64,000 bases of DNA, from positions 620,001 to 684,000 of the forward strand of contig JADJQM010000003.1 in NCBI GenBank assembly GCA_016712715.1. Direction: 5' to 3'. Under the pieces are notes generated by a model. It had not been told where the DNA came from and did no database searches. It worked only from the letters and a program-made list of their open reading frames with translations. Shown in pieces: positions 46,802-57,619 of this stretch. A program made the position numbers and the translations under genes. Each line of letters begins with the position of its first letter. Within the stretch, counting starts at the first letter, position 1. Source of the DNA: Rhodospirillaceae bacterium (GTDB lineage: Bacteria > Pseudomonadota > Alphaproteobacteria > Dongiales > Dongiaceae).

Positions 46802-48090
46802 CGTCAACCAACCTGATCCGTCATCTCTGCGCGGCCGTAATGCTGACGGGCCTCTGCTGGCCTATCGAGAGCCTGGCTCAGACGGCCAGCGACCTGGAGA
46901 ATGTGCAGCAGGAATTGCAATCGAGCCAGAAGAAGGCCGAGGAGCTCGCCAGCCAGGCGGCAGCCCTGAGCCGCGAGGTGGCGGATCTGCAGACGGCGTT
47001 GATATCGGCCGCCGCCGACGTCCAGCGCCGCGAACGCGAGGTGACGGAGATCGAAAACACCCTGGCGACGCTGAGCGAATCCGAACGCGACAAGGAAGCG
47101 GCGCTGAAGCGCGGCCGCAAGGAACTGGCCTCGACCCTGGTGGCGCTGCAGCGCCTCTCCGCCCTGCCGCGCCAGGCATTGCTGTTCGGCCCGGAACAGC
47201 CCATCGACATGGCGCGCTCGGCTCGCCTGCTGGGCATCGTCACCCCCGTGCTGGACGGCCGTGCCCGTGCCTTGCAGAGCGAGCTCAACGAGATCAAGGA
47301 ACTGCGCCAGGAGATGGCACGGCGGCGGGACGATCTCACCGCGGCCCTGGCGAAGCTCGCCGGCGAGAACCAGCGGCTCTCCGACCTGGTCGCCAAGAAA
47401 TCGGGCCTGCAGCAATCGACCTTGGCCGAGACCGAGGCCACAAGGCAGCGCCTGGCCCGTCTCGCAGACCAGGCCAAGAACCTCCAGGATTTGATCACCC
47501 GACTGGAACAGACGGAAACGGAGAATCCGACTCCGGCCGACGAATCACCCACCGACGATGACCAGGTAGCGTCCCTGGAGCCGGATGCGCCGAAAAAGCC
47601 GGCTGTCACCAAAAAACCGGCCGATCTCCGGGCTTTTCCCAAGGATATCACGCGGCCGACCGTCCCCCCGCGCCGCACAATGGTAAAAAAATTCGGCTCC
47701 AAGACCGAGACGGCCGGCACCATGAAGGGGGTCGAGATCGAAACCCGCCCCGGCGCCCAAATTGTGGCCACATTTGATGGTCAGATTGTGTTCGAAGGTC
47801 CTTTTCGTGGATATGGCCAAATATTGATCATCGAGCATTCGGGTGGGTATCATACAATCCTGGCTGGTCTAGACCGGGTGGCGGTCGATGTCGGCCAATG
47901 GCTGAAGGCCGGCGAACCCATCGGTCGGATGGGGGCGGCAGCCCAGTTGGAGACCACGCAGCCAGAAAACGAGCCAGAAGAATCTGGCAATGACACAGGA
48001 ACCGGCCGGCCAAGACTTTACATAGAGATGCGCCATGACGGCCAACCCTTCGATCCGGCGCCGATATTCGATACCAGCAACAGCAACTAA
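46798..48090 (+). CDS. envC: EnvC-like murein hydrolase activator
   Basis: 430 residues from a GTG at 46798 overlapping the gpmI stop (GTGA). A signal peptide ends near SLAQ. A long coiled coil follows (about 30-110 and 160-240), then an acidic Pro-rich linker and a C-terminal LytM/M23 domain (VEIETRPGAQIVATFDGQIVFEGPFRGYGQILIIEHSGGYHTILAGL...GEPIGRMG...RLYIEMRHDGQPFDP). The M23 zinc ligands are missing (EIETRPGA and YIEMRHDG in place of the usual His-containing motifs), so it should activate amidases rather than cleave peptidoglycan. The order gpmI-envC-ctpA is conserved in proteobacteria. Confidence 0.94.
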   Translation: MTSTNLIRHLCAAVMLTGLCWPIESLAQTASDLENVQQELQSSQKKAEELASQAAALSREVADLQTALISAAADVQRREREVTEIENTLATLSESERDKEAALKRGRKELASTLVALQRLSALPRQALLFGPEQPIDMARSARLLGIVTPVLDGRARALQSELNEIKELRQEMARRRDDLTAALAKLAGENQRLSDLVAKKSGLQQSTLAETEATRQRLARLADQAKNLQDLITRLEQTETENPTPADESPTDDDQVASLEPDAPKKPAVTKKPADLRAFPKDITRPTVPPRRTMVKKFGSKTETAGTMKGVEIETRPGAQIVATFDGQIVFEGPFRGYGQILIIEHSGGYHTILAGLDRVAVDVGQWLKAGEPIGRMGAAAQLETTQPENEPEESGNDTGTGRPRLYIEMRHDGQPFDPAPIFDTSNSN

Positions 48091-48105
48091 AGGTCAGTGA
48101 TTCAC

Positions 48106-49503
48106 ATGTTCCGCCAATCGCTCCTCGTCGCCACCGCCCTCGCCGCCGGCATGGTCATCGGCACGCTTGCATTTCATCCAGGCCCCTCGCAGGCTGAATC
48201 GACGGCGGATGCACCGCCGGTCAACACCTACGAGCAGCTCAATCTGTTCGGCGAGGTTTTCGAGCGCGTGCGCGCGGCCTATGTCGAGCCGACCAAGGAT
48301 GACGAATTGGTCGAAGCCGCCATCAACGGCATGCTGACCTCCCTGGACCCGCATTCGAGCTACATGAATGCCAAGGAATACCAGGACATGCAGGTTCAGA
48401 CCAAAGGCGAGTTCGGCGGTCTTGGCATCGAAGTCACCATGGAAGACGGCCTCATCAAGGTCGTGACGCCGATGGACGATACCCCCGCCGCCAAGGCCGG
48501 CATGCAGCCGGGTGATCTCATCGCCCAGATCGACGGCCAGCCGGTCCAGGGCCTGACCCTCAACGAGGCGGTCGAGAAGATGCGCGGCGAAATCGGCAGC
48601 AGCGTCACGCTCACCGTGCTGCGCGGCCAGCAGGAGCCGTTCGAAGTCACCCTGAAGCGCGCCGTCATTCAGCTGAAGTCGGCACGCTGGGAGCTCGAGG
48701 ACGGTAATATCGGCTATGTCCGCATCACCTCCTTCAGCGAGAAGACGGATGCGGGCCTTCGCGCCGCCGTCGACGAGCTCAACAAGGCGACCAAGGGTGA
48801 ACTGGCTGGCGTCGTCCTCGACATGCGCAACAATCCGGGTGGCCTCCTTGACCAGGCGATCGCCGTATCCGACGACTTCCTGGAAAAGGGCGAGATCGTC
48901 TCGACCCGCGGCCGTGACCCCAACGACGCCCAGCGCTGGAATGCCGAAGGCGGCGACATCATCGGCGGCGCGCCGATGATCGTCCTGATCAACGGCGGTT
49001 CGGCATCGGCATCGGAAATCGTCGCCGGCGCCCTGCAGGACCACAGCCGGGCCGTCCTCATCGGCACGAAATCCTTCGGCAAGGGCTCGGTGCAGTCGAT
49101 CATGGCCATTCCGGGCCATGGCGCCATGCGCCTCACCACGGCGCGCTACTACACGCCGTCCGGCCGCTCGATCCAGGCCACCGGCATCGATCCCGACATC
49201 ATGGTCGAACAGGCCAAGGTCGAGAAGCTGGGGGCCGAAAACCGGCCGCATGAATCCGACCTCAAGGGCGCCCTTACCAACGGCAACGCCGAGGAAGGTG
49301 CTGCACCCAAGGCCGAGCCGGAAGCCGACCAGAATGCGGCCGCTGAACCCAAGGCGGACGAGCCGAAGAAGGAAGAAGCCGTGCCCTTCGTCGGCTCCGA
49401 GCGCGAGCAGATTGCGCGCCCGGATGACGACTTCCAGTTGGCTCGCGCCATCGACCTGTTGCGCGGCCTGGCACTGATCCAGGGCAAGTCGGCCGCCAAC
49501 TGA
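48106..49503 (+). CDS. ctpA: carboxyl-terminal processing protease (S41)
   Basis: 465 residues from the ATG at 48106; a GTG at 48097, very close to AAAGG, is an alternative. The signal/anchor (VATALAAGMVIGTLAF) is followed by an N-terminal helical part, a PDZ domain (GGLGIEVTMEDGLIKVVTPMDDTPAAKAGMQPGDLIAQIDG) and the S41 catalytic domain with VLDMRNNPGGLLDQAI, NGGSASASEIVAGALQDH (nucleophile Ser) and GTKSFGKGSVQSI (catalytic Lys). A low-complexity acidic/Ala/Lys-rich tail of about 60 residues (AEPEADQNAAAEPKADEPKK) precedes the end. It processes periplasmic proteins; EnvC and the deacetylase next to it also act on the envelope. Confidence 0.95.
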   Translation: MFRQSLLVATALAAGMVIGTLAFHPGPSQAESTADAPPVNTYEQLNLFGEVFERVRAAYVEPTKDDELVEAAINGMLTSLDPHSSYMNAKEYQDMQVQTKGEFGGLGIEVTMEDGLIKVVTPMDDTPAAKAGMQPGDLIAQIDGQPVQGLTLNEAVEKMRGEIGSSVTLTVLRGQQEPFEVTLKRAVIQLKSARWELEDGNIGYVRITSFSEKTDAGLRAAVDELNKATKGELAGVVLDMRNNPGGLLDQAIAVSDDFLEKGEIVSTRGRDPNDAQRWNAEGGDIIGGAPMIVLINGGSASASEIVAGALQDHSRAVLIGTKSFGKGSVQSIMAIPGHGAMRLTTARYYTPSGRSIQATGIDPDIMVEQAKVEKLGAENRPHESDLKGALTNGNAEEGAAPKAEPEADQNAAAEPKADEPKKEEAVPFVGSEREQIARPDDDFQLARAIDLLRGLALIQGKSAAN

Positions 49504-49518
49504 CGCGTCATCCGCGCG

Positions 49519-50631
49519 ATGCGTGACGATAGATTGCCGGAGCCCGGTGCCATCGATCCCTTGCGACCTGTCACAAGCAGGCGCGGCAGCTGGATCGGTG
49601 GCCCGGGCTTCATCTTTTTCCTGCTGCTGGTTCTGATCGCGGCCGGCGGCGCGCTCTATCTGCAAGCGACCGGTGGGCTCGATGAGATGCTGGCAAGCGG
49701 CAATCTCATCGATCTCGGCACCACGCCAACCCCCACCCCCGCCGGTGAATCTGCCGAAGGCCCCGACCTGCAACCGATGGGGTCGTTCACCGCCGACAGC
49801 CCGGCAGCGCCGGCCAAGCAGTTGGTCCTGACGCCGCTCTCGGCGACGGAATTGCTGGCCACGCGACCGGCGCCGCGCTCCTTGCGCCTCGTACCCGGCG
49901 AATTCGACCAGCCGCCGGTCAAGCGCTTTGCCCGACCGGCCCTGTTCCTCGGCACCAAGCCGCGGATCGGCATCGTGGTGGTGGGGCTCGGCCTCAACCA
50001 GGGTGTGACGGGTGCCGCCATCGCCGATCTGCCGCCCGAAATCACCTTGAGCTTCAGCCCCTATGCGCCGGACCTTGCTGCCTGGATCGACGCCGCCCAT
50101 GCCTATGGCCATGAAGTCATGGTCGATCTGCCGCTCGAACCGCTCAATTATCCGCAGGACGATCCCGGACCGCTCGGCCTGCTGACCGCCCTCAACAAGG
50201 ACGAGAATCTGCGCCGCCTGGATCTGTTGCTGGAATCGGCTGCCGGCGTCACCGGCGTTGCTACCCAGTTCGGCGATCGGTTCCTTGCTGATCGTGCGGC
50301 ATTGCGGCCGATCCTCTCTGAACTCGGCCAGCGCGGGCTGGGCTTTCTCGATACCAGCGGCCATGCCAGCGCCCTTAGTGCGGCAAGCAAAGGCCTTGCG
50401 GATGCGCCGCTCGGCGTCACCACCGACATGGCGATCGCCCAGGATGAATCGCGCCAAGCCCTGGCAACGCAGATCGACGCCGTAATGACCCTTGCCCGCA
50501 GTCGCAAACAGGCCCTGATGGTGGTGCAGCCTTACCCGCTGAGCATTGCCGCCTTGACGAGCCTGGCGCCTGCCGCCAAGGATCGCGGGCTGGTGCTGGT
50601 GCCAGCCAGCGCCTTTCTGACGAAGGATTGA
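49519..50631 (+). CDS. divergent polysaccharide deacetylase family protein (YibQ-like)
   Basis: 370 residues. One membrane segment (FIFFLLLVLIAAGGALYL, about 32-50), a Pro-rich linker, and the divergent deacetylase domain (RIGIVVVGLGLNQGVTGAAIADLPPEITLSFSPYAPDL, HEVMVDLPLEPLNYPQDDPGPLGLLT, GVATQFGDRFLADR, LGFLDTSG). Related YibQ proteins lie beside envC in many bacteria. In the canonical family the first motif contains Asp residues; here VVGLGLN replaces the usual D-G pattern, so activity is doubtful. The stop is followed directly by rppH (TGAGTG). Confidence 0.92.
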   Translation: MRDDRLPEPGAIDPLRPVTSRRGSWIGGPGFIFFLLLVLIAAGGALYLQATGGLDEMLASGNLIDLGTTPTPTPAGESAEGPDLQPMGSFTADSPAAPAKQLVLTPLSATELLATRPAPRSLRLVPGEFDQPPVKRFARPALFLGTKPRIGIVVVGLGLNQGVTGAAIADLPPEITLSFSPYAPDLAAWIDAAHAYGHEVMVDLPLEPLNYPQDDPGPLGLLTALNKDENLRRLDLLLESAAGVTGVATQFGDRFLADRAALRPILSELGQRGLGFLDTSGHASALSAASKGLADAPLGVTTDMAIAQDESRQALATQIDAVMTLARSRKQALMVVQPYPLSIAALTSLAPAAKDRGLVLVPASAFLTKD

Positions 50632-50637
50632 GTGACC

Positions 50638-51126
50638 ATGAAGAAGCTGACCGATGCCGAGATCGACGCGCTGCCCTATCGCCGAGGTGTCGGCATCGTG
50701 CTCCTCAACGGCAACGACCAGGTCTTCGTGGCCCAGCGTCTCGACAATCCGGAGCCTGCTTGGCAGATGCCGCAGGGTGGCATCGACAAGGGTGAGGAAC
50801 CCCTGGCCGCCGCCTGGCGCGAGCTTTACGAGGAGACGGGGGTCAAGTCAGCCGTGCTGTTGGAGGAAACACCGGGCTGGCTGCGCTACGATCTGCCGCA
50901 CGAACTCGTTCCCAACATCTGGAAGGGCCAGTATCGGGGGCAGAAGCAGAAATGGTTCGCCTTCCGCTTCAGCGGCAACGACACCGAGATCGACATCAAT
51001 GGCGAGCATCCGGAATTCAGCGCCTGGCGTTGGGCGGATCTGAAGCAGACCCCGGACTTCATCGTCGGCTTCAAGCGCCCGCTCTATGAGCAGGTGGTCG
51101 CTGCCTTCAAGCATCTCGTCGGCTAG
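50638..51126 (+). CDS. rppH: RNA pyrophosphohydrolase
   Basis: 162 residues; removes pyrophosphate from mRNA 5' ends. Typical RppH start LPYRRGVGIVLLNGNDQVFVAQR, Nudix box GGIDKGEEPLAAAWRELYEETG, and GQYRGQKQKWFAFRF. The ATG at 50638 is chosen, with AAGGA about ten bases upstream; a GTG at 50632 directly after the previous stop is also possible. Last gene of the gpmI-envC-ctpA-deacetylase-rppH run; a terminator for the opposite strand begins at its stop. Confidence 0.95.
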   Translation: MKKLTDAEIDALPYRRGVGIVLLNGNDQVFVAQRLDNPEPAWQMPQGGIDKGEEPLAAAWRELYEETGVKSAVLLEETPGWLRYDLPHELVPNIWKGQYRGQKQKWFAFRFSGNDTEIDINGEHPEFSAWRWADLKQTPDFIVGFKRPLYEQVVAAFKHLVG

Positions 51127-51163
51127 AAAAAACCCCTCGCTCCTTTTCACGGGAACGAGGGGT
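51126..51163 (-). terminator. Rho-independent terminator for acsA, may serve both strands
   Basis: ACCCCTCG (51132-51139) pairs with CGAGGGGT (51156-51163). On the minus strand the hairpin is followed by six Ts, the standard layout downstream of acsA (stop at 51189). It lies between convergent rppH and acsA. Confidence 0.85.
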
Positions 51164-51188
51164 CATAACGACGGCCCGTTAAGAAGCC

Positions 51189-53126
<1,938 letters not shown>

Positions 53127-53273
53127 GCGCGTCGGGCCTCCCAGGTCCCGGAATCTACTTATTTTTTCGGGCACCGATTGGCGCGGTGGCCGCATTCAGG
53201 GCGGATTATCGACAGAACCCCACGCAGTTACAAGACCTTGACCAGATGCAGGAACATGCGCGCAAGGGACAGC

Positions 53274-53304
53274 AAAACCCGGCTGCCATGATAGCAGCCG
53301 GGTT
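53274..53304 (-). terminator. Rho-independent terminator after the second chemoreceptor gene
   Basis: An 11-bp perfect stem (AACCCGGCTGC at 53276-53286 with GCAGCCGGGTT at 53294-53304), 7-nt loop, then TTTTGCT on the minus strand. It is 75 bp beyond the chemoreceptor stop. Confidence 0.85.
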
Positions 53305-53379
53305 GGCCGGAAAAGGAAATCCCTACAAAAGGAGGGTCTTGTCCTTGGAAAGACGGAACGTGTGGCCCAATTCCGGGGA

Positions 53380-55455
53380 TCAGCGCGCCTGGACGCGGGT
53401 CAGGAACTCTTCCACCGCCTGTCGCAGGTTGCCCTGTTCTCGCAACATGCCCTCGAGCGACGTGGCCACATCGGTCGCAGCCGACCCCGTGCGCTGGCTC
53501 GATTCGGCGACAACGGCGATGGTGTGAGTCACCTCCTGGGTGCCCTGGGCAGCCTGCTGCACACTGTTCGCAATCTCGCCGGTCGCGGCACCCTGCTCTT
53601 CCACCGCCGCGGCGATGGCGGTTGCACCCTCGCTGATCGCGTTGATCGAGACCGTGATGTCGCGAATGGCGGTGACGGCAAGATTGGTGTTCGACTGGAT
53701 CTCGGTCACCAGTTCCGAAATCTCCTGCGTCGCTTTCGAGGTCTGGCCGGCGAGGTTCTTGACCTCGCTTGCCACCACGGCAAAGCCCTTGCCGGCATCG
53801 CCGGCGCGCGCTGCCTCGATCGTGGCGTTGAGAGCAAGGAGGTTGGTCTGCGCCGCGATTTCGGAGATAAGGCCCAGCACGTCGCCGATCCTTTGCGCCG
53901 ATTTGGCCAGCGCGTCGAAAGTGCGGTTGGTTTCTTCGGCCTTGGAGACAGCGGCGCGCGAACCATCGGCGCTGGTGGTGACGCGCTGCGAAATCTCGGC
54001 GATTGAGGCTGACAGTTCCTCCGTCGCAGCCGCCACGGTCTGCACATTGCCGGCCGCCTGGTTGGCGGCATTGGCGACCGTTTGCGCCTGGGAACTGGAA
54101 TTGGTGGCCGTATCGCGCATGGTGTCGGCGGTCTTGCGCAGCGAATCCGTCGACTGACCGATCGCCACCAGCGATTGCTTCACCTGGCCATCGAACTGCC
54201 GACACATTTCCTGCAACTCACGCGCCTTTTGCAGTTCGACCTCGGACCGCTCACTGGCCTCCCGCTCAAGGCGCTCGGCTTCCTGAGCACTCAAGCGCAA
54301 GCTTTCCAGGGCGACTGACAGCTTGCCGAGTTCGTCCGGGTGTTTGGGCTGAGGCACGGCGTCCACAAAATTGCGGTCCGCCAAACGCCCAACGGCGCCC
54401 ATCAGAACCTGGATCGGCCGCGAGAACCGATTCAGGACCGCCCAGATGCCAATAGCCGCGAGAACAAGCGTGGCGGCAAGACCGGCTATGGCCATGATGA
54501 GGACCCAAAGGGCGTTGCCTTGTTTTGTCTCGACATGTGCCTTGGCCTGATCAAGGGCCGCGAAGCTGATCGCCAGCATCACCTTGAACGGAACGTTACA
54601 GAGATCGGTGAAGGCCTTGGCTTCCATGGCCGGCTTCCCGCTGCCGTCAAATTTCGCGGCCAGTTCATTCAATTGCTTTTGGACGGCATCGGTCTGGGTG
54701 CGGGCGGTCGCGACCGCTTCCTTGATCTGGGGCAGGGTGCTGGGCGTCGCCAACAATTCGTCTATCACGATCCAAGCACCTTGATAAACGCCAACACCCT
54801 CATGCCACTCTTTCTGTTTTTCTAGCGACAGGGGCTCACTTTTGGCGTTTGCCGAACGCAACAAAACACATTGGGGACCGTAATTGTCCCGCAGCATCCA
54901 ACCGATTCGGCGTACCTGTACCATCTCAGCCAGGAACGCATCCTGCTGGCGAACCACATTTCCCATGGCGATCGAGATTTCATTCAGTGCCCTGAAACCA
55001 GCAAAGACGGCTTCCCGCCACTCCATGGTCTTCTGCAGGTCGCGCTTATCCTTCGCTAGCGCGGCTTGCTCATAGATCGCTGGTTCGACAACTTTAATAG
55101 CCTTGAAACTGCTATCAAACTCCGTCAGGAGTTTTTCTTTACCCTCCAGTTCGAGGGCCTGGACCGCATCGATCGCCGTCTTGGCGCTGGCCTCGGCCTT
55201 GGCAACGACCTCGTCAATGATGGCTTTCGGATCATCCTGGGTTTGGAGAGCGGTTTGTGACGGGCTGATCTGGGCGCGGATATCGATGACCGACTGAAAT
55301 ACGACCCGATCGGTATTGACCGCATCCAACGCATAGGACGCCGCTAGATAGTCCCTCAAGGCGTTGATGGCGAACGTGCCCATCGCGGCCACCAGGCCGG
55401 TCAGAATCACGATCTGCAGGGTGATGAGCAGGCGGGAAATCGAAGTGCGGAACAT
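53380..55455 (-). CDS. methyl-accepting chemotaxis protein
   Basis: 691 residues. N-terminal membrane helix (LLITLQIVILTGLVAAMGTFAI), a helical sensor of about 300 residues with three cysteine or near-cysteine positions (QCVLL, LCNVP), a second membrane helix (ALWVLIMAIAGLAATLVLAAIGIWAV), HAMP (SRPIQVLMGAVGRLADRNF), coiled coil and signalling tip QTNLLALNATIEAARAGDAGKGFAVVASEVKNLAGQT. The start at 55455 (MFRTSISRLL) has GAGGA five bases upstream; the frame is open further but without a plausible start. Sensor sequence is unrelated to that of the chemoreceptor at 35.9-38.0 kb. Confidence 0.94.
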   Translation of the reverse strand: MFRTSISRLLITLQIVILTGLVAAMGTFAINALRDYLAASYALDAVNTDRVVFQSVIDIRAQISPSQTALQTQDDPKAIIDEVVAKAEASAKTAIDAVQALELEGKEKLLTEFDSSFKAIKVVEPAIYEQAALAKDKRDLQKTMEWREAVFAGFRALNEISIAMGNVVRQQDAFLAEMVQVRRIGWMLRDNYGPQCVLLRSANAKSEPLSLEKQKEWHEGVGVYQGAWIVIDELLATPSTLPQIKEAVATARTQTDAVQKQLNELAAKFDGSGKPAMEAKAFTDLCNVPFKVMLAISFAALDQAKAHVETKQGNALWVLIMAIAGLAATLVLAAIGIWAVLNRFSRPIQVLMGAVGRLADRNFVDAVPQPKHPDELGKLSVALESLRLSAQEAERLEREASERSEVELQKARELQEMCRQFDGQVKQSLVAIGQSTDSLRKTADTMRDTATNSSSQAQTVANAANQAAGNVQTVAAATEELSASIAEISQRVTTSADGSRAAVSKAEETNRTFDALAKSAQRIGDVLGLISEIAAQTNLLALNATIEAARAGDAGKGFAVVASEVKNLAGQTSKATQEISELVTEIQSNTNLAVTAIRDITVSINAISEGATAIAAAVEEQGAATGEIANSVQQAAQGTQEVTHTIAVVAESSQRTGSAATDVATSLEGMLREQGNLRQAVEEFLTRVQAR

Positions 55456-55566
55456 GGTGATCCTCGTCGACACGGGGTGGGACATCCACCCCCGAATTGT
55501 CAGACTATTGATATTGATATGGACCAAATCTATCGATTTCGTTAATTCTGCTGCCGGTGCGAAGGC

Positions 55567-55599
55567 AAAAACGGGCAGATATCGTTTGATATCTGCCCG
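55567..55599 (-). terminator. Rho-independent terminator after creD
   Basis: A perfect 12-bp palindromic stem (CGGGCAGATATC at 55572-55583 with GATATCTGCCCG at 55588-55599) and a 4-nt loop; TTTTT follows on the minus strand. On the plus strand eight As follow a few bases later. It lies 40 bp downstream of the creD stop. Confidence 0.85.
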
Positions 55600-55638
55600 C
55601 CTGGTCAAAAAAAACGCTTGCGCGTCGAAAGCCAAGCT

Positions 55639-57066
55639 TTAAGCGACCAGCTGCCGGTCCTGCCCTGGCAGGCCGGCATCTTCGCCAATGGCGTACCAAT
55701 CGACCTTCCGGGTCGCCACCATGATGAGCACCAGGATGAGCAGGAGCCCGATCGTGCCGGACAGCAGCGCATAACTTTCCATCTGCAGCAGCACGAACAT
55801 GTAGCCATGCAGGGCCGCGAGAATGAGCCCGGTGAAAACGCCCACCACATGCCGGATGGTGGCGCCTGCATAGGCGGCGACGATCGTGATGTCGACCAGA
55901 CTGGCAATGAGATAGGCGCGAGCGAAGGTCATCTGTTCTGCCAGCGACAACAGCAGCAGATAGAACAACGAGATCGCGGCGCCGATCAGCAGATACTGGA
56001 CAAGATGCACGCGGTCACGCTTGAGGAGCCCCATGATGAAGATGGTGCCGAAGGTGAGCGCCACCACCAGCAGGCCGTATTTGACGATGCGATCGGTCTG
56101 CTGGTGAACATCGCCAGGCTCGGTAAGGCCGACGCCAACCCGGTCGATGGCATTGGGATCCAGGGTGAACTCGCCGTCGCGCCAGGCGAGCGGTATGCCG
56201 GTCGCCAGATGATTGATCGACCAGCTTCCGGCAAAACCCGTCTCTGAAATTTCGCGTGATTTCGGCAGCGGGGAACCGAGGAAATTCGGGTGCGGCCAAT
56301 CACTCGACATCTCGATCTCGGTCTGGCCGCCCAAGGGCAGCATGCTGAGCGCGTCGCGCCCATTGACCGCGAGCTTGATGGCGAAGCTGAATGGTCGAGC
56401 GCTTGCCAGATTGAGATCCGCGCGCAGTCCCTGCCCGCGTGGATGCTGCGGCAGCAATCCGGCCTCGACCGTCAGCGGTTTGCCATCGACCGCAAGGGCG
56501 ATCGATTGCAGGGCGCGTGCGCCCGGCAGCAGCACGGCAAGGCTCGCCTCATTCCAATGGATCTGGTCCGGCGGCACGCTCCAGCGCGCAAAATCCGGGC
56601 TGGCGAAGGTGCCGCTGATGTCGATCGCGGCACCATAGACGAGGATTTCATAGATGCTCTTGTGCCGCTTCTCGACATGGCTCTGGGCCTTCATGCTGGT
56701 CGTCGCTGGCAGGAAAGTGGCGAAATGCCGGACCCGGAACAGCGCCTCGCTCCCATCGGCCTTGGGCCGCGTCTCCAGCATGTCATAGGGCACCACCAGG
56801 ATGGGGGCACTCACCGATTGCACCGGGCCCCATTGCTCGCCCACTTCATCCATCACCAGCTGCTTGCGCCAGCTGCGCTCCTGCACGACACCCTCGACCA
56901 TGCCGAGCGGGATCAGCATCAGGAGGATGAGCGCACCCAGGAACAGGATGCGCTTGGCCGCTTCGAATCCGGAGCCGCGCCAGCGATCGCGCCATTGGCG
57001 CGGGTCGATGCGGCCGCGTTCCGGTGGCCGCAGGCTGGCAAAATCGTCATTGTTGAAATCGGTCAT
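55639..57066 (-). CDS. creD: CreD family inner membrane protein
   Basis: 475 residues. One N-terminal membrane helix (ILFLGALILLMLIPLGMVEGVV, about 40-61), a large periplasmic domain (RSWRKQLVMDEVGEQWG, PQSVSAPILVVPYD, FLPATTSMKAQSHVEKRHKSIYEILVYGA, WPHPNFLGSPLPKSREISETGFAGSWSINHLATGIP), then five or so helices at the C-terminus (YGLLVVALTFGTIFIMGLL through LLLILVLIMVA). CreD is regulated by CreBC in enterobacteria and affects colicin and beta-lactam tolerance; the role elsewhere is unclear. No creBC genes lie here. The upstream leader carries a perfect hairpin that includes the ribosome site. Confidence 0.94.
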   Translation of the reverse strand: MTDFNNDDFASLRPPERGRIDPRQWRDRWRGSGFEAAKRILFLGALILLMLIPLGMVEGVVQERSWRKQLVMDEVGEQWGPVQSVSAPILVVPYDMLETRPKADGSEALFRVRHFATFLPATTSMKAQSHVEKRHKSIYEILVYGAAIDISGTFASPDFARWSVPPDQIHWNEASLAVLLPGARALQSIALAVDGKPLTVEAGLLPQHPRGQGLRADLNLASARPFSFAIKLAVNGRDALSMLPLGGQTEIEMSSDWPHPNFLGSPLPKSREISETGFAGSWSINHLATGIPLAWRDGEFTLDPNAIDRVGVGLTEPGDVHQQTDRIVKYGLLVVALTFGTIFIMGLLKRDRVHLVQYLLIGAAISLFYLLLLSLAEQMTFARAYLIASLVDITIVAAYAGATIRHVVGVFTGLILAALHGYMFVLLQMESYALLSGTIGLLLILVLIMVATRKVDWYAIGEDAGLPGQDRQLVA

Positions 57067-57068
57067 GG

Positions 57069-57101
57069 AAAACCCCTGTCATGAGAATGAACAGGGGTTT
57101 T
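57069..57101 (-). promoter_or_regulatory. creD leader hairpin burying the ribosome binding site
   Basis: AAAACCCCTGT (57069-57079) and ACAGGGGTTTT (57091-57101) are perfect complements, 11-nt loop. The minus-strand 3' arm is ACAGGGGTTTT, whose AGGGG is the only ribosome site for the creD ATG two bases further on. The same hairpin with its TTTT could also act as a terminator for the upstream EVE gene. Either way creD expression would be restrained unless the hairpin opens. Confidence 0.6.
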
Positions 57102-57195
57102 GTGACGCCGCATCTGGGCGCGGCCGCGACCGGATCATGGCGGGACCGCGGCCATCTTGCGGTGCGGAGGCCCTGCGATGTCAGGGCCAGCGGTG

Positions 57196-57609
57196 TTACG
57201 GCTTGATGCCGCCCATCTTGCAGATCAGCTTCCATTGCGCCGGCGTGATCGGCATGACCGAGAGGCGGGACTGCTTGATCAGGGAAATGTCGGCCAGGGT
57301 CGGCTCGGCCTTGATCGCCGCCAGCGTCACCGGATTCTTCAGGGGCCGCGCAGGTTTCACGTCGACCATGCCGAACCTGCCGCTCTCATCGGTATGATCC
57401 GGGTAATATTCCTTGGCGATCTCGCAGATACCGACGATCTCCAACCCCTCATTGGAATGATAGAAGAAGGCCTGGTCGCCCTTTTTCATGGCCTTGAGGT
57501 TGTTGGCCGCCTGGTAGTTGCGGACGCCATTCCAGAACGTCTTGCCGTCCTTGACCAACTGGTCCCAGGCATATTTGACGGGTTCCGATTTCACCAGCCA
57601 GTAATTCAT
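57196..57609 (-). CDS. EVE domain protein
   Basis: 137 residues, a complete EVE domain (PUA-like fold): YWLVKSEPVKYAWDQLVKDGKTFWNGVRNYQAANNLKAMKKGDQAFFYHSN, IVGICEIAKEYYPDHTD, GMVDVKPARPLKNPVTLAAIKAEP, PITPAQWKLICKMGG. EVE proteins are thought to bind modified bases and are encoded with housekeeping genes in proteobacteria. It follows a YciI-like gene by 10 bp in the tsaD-YciI-EVE order; gpsA, usual in this cluster in relatives, is absent here. A hairpin at 57169-57188 without T run lies after it. Confidence 0.93.
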   Translation of the reverse strand: MNYWLVKSEPVKYAWDQLVKDGKTFWNGVRNYQAANNLKAMKKGDQAFFYHSNEGLEIVGICEIAKEYYPDHTDESGRFGMVDVKPARPLKNPVTLAAIKAEPTLADISLIKQSRLSVMPITPAQWKLICKMGGIKP

Positions 57610-57619
57610 GCGCCGCTCC

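Noticed and set aside
48094..50457. A 787-codon open frame on the minus strand opposite ctpA and the deacetylase gene
   Set aside because: Both plus-strand genes have intact family motifs, while the antisense translation is low-complexity and His/Arg-rich without a domain.
57169..57188. GGCCCTG/CAGGGCC hairpin downstream of the EVE gene
   Set aside because: Seven-bp stem but no T run on either strand, so it does not qualify as a terminator.
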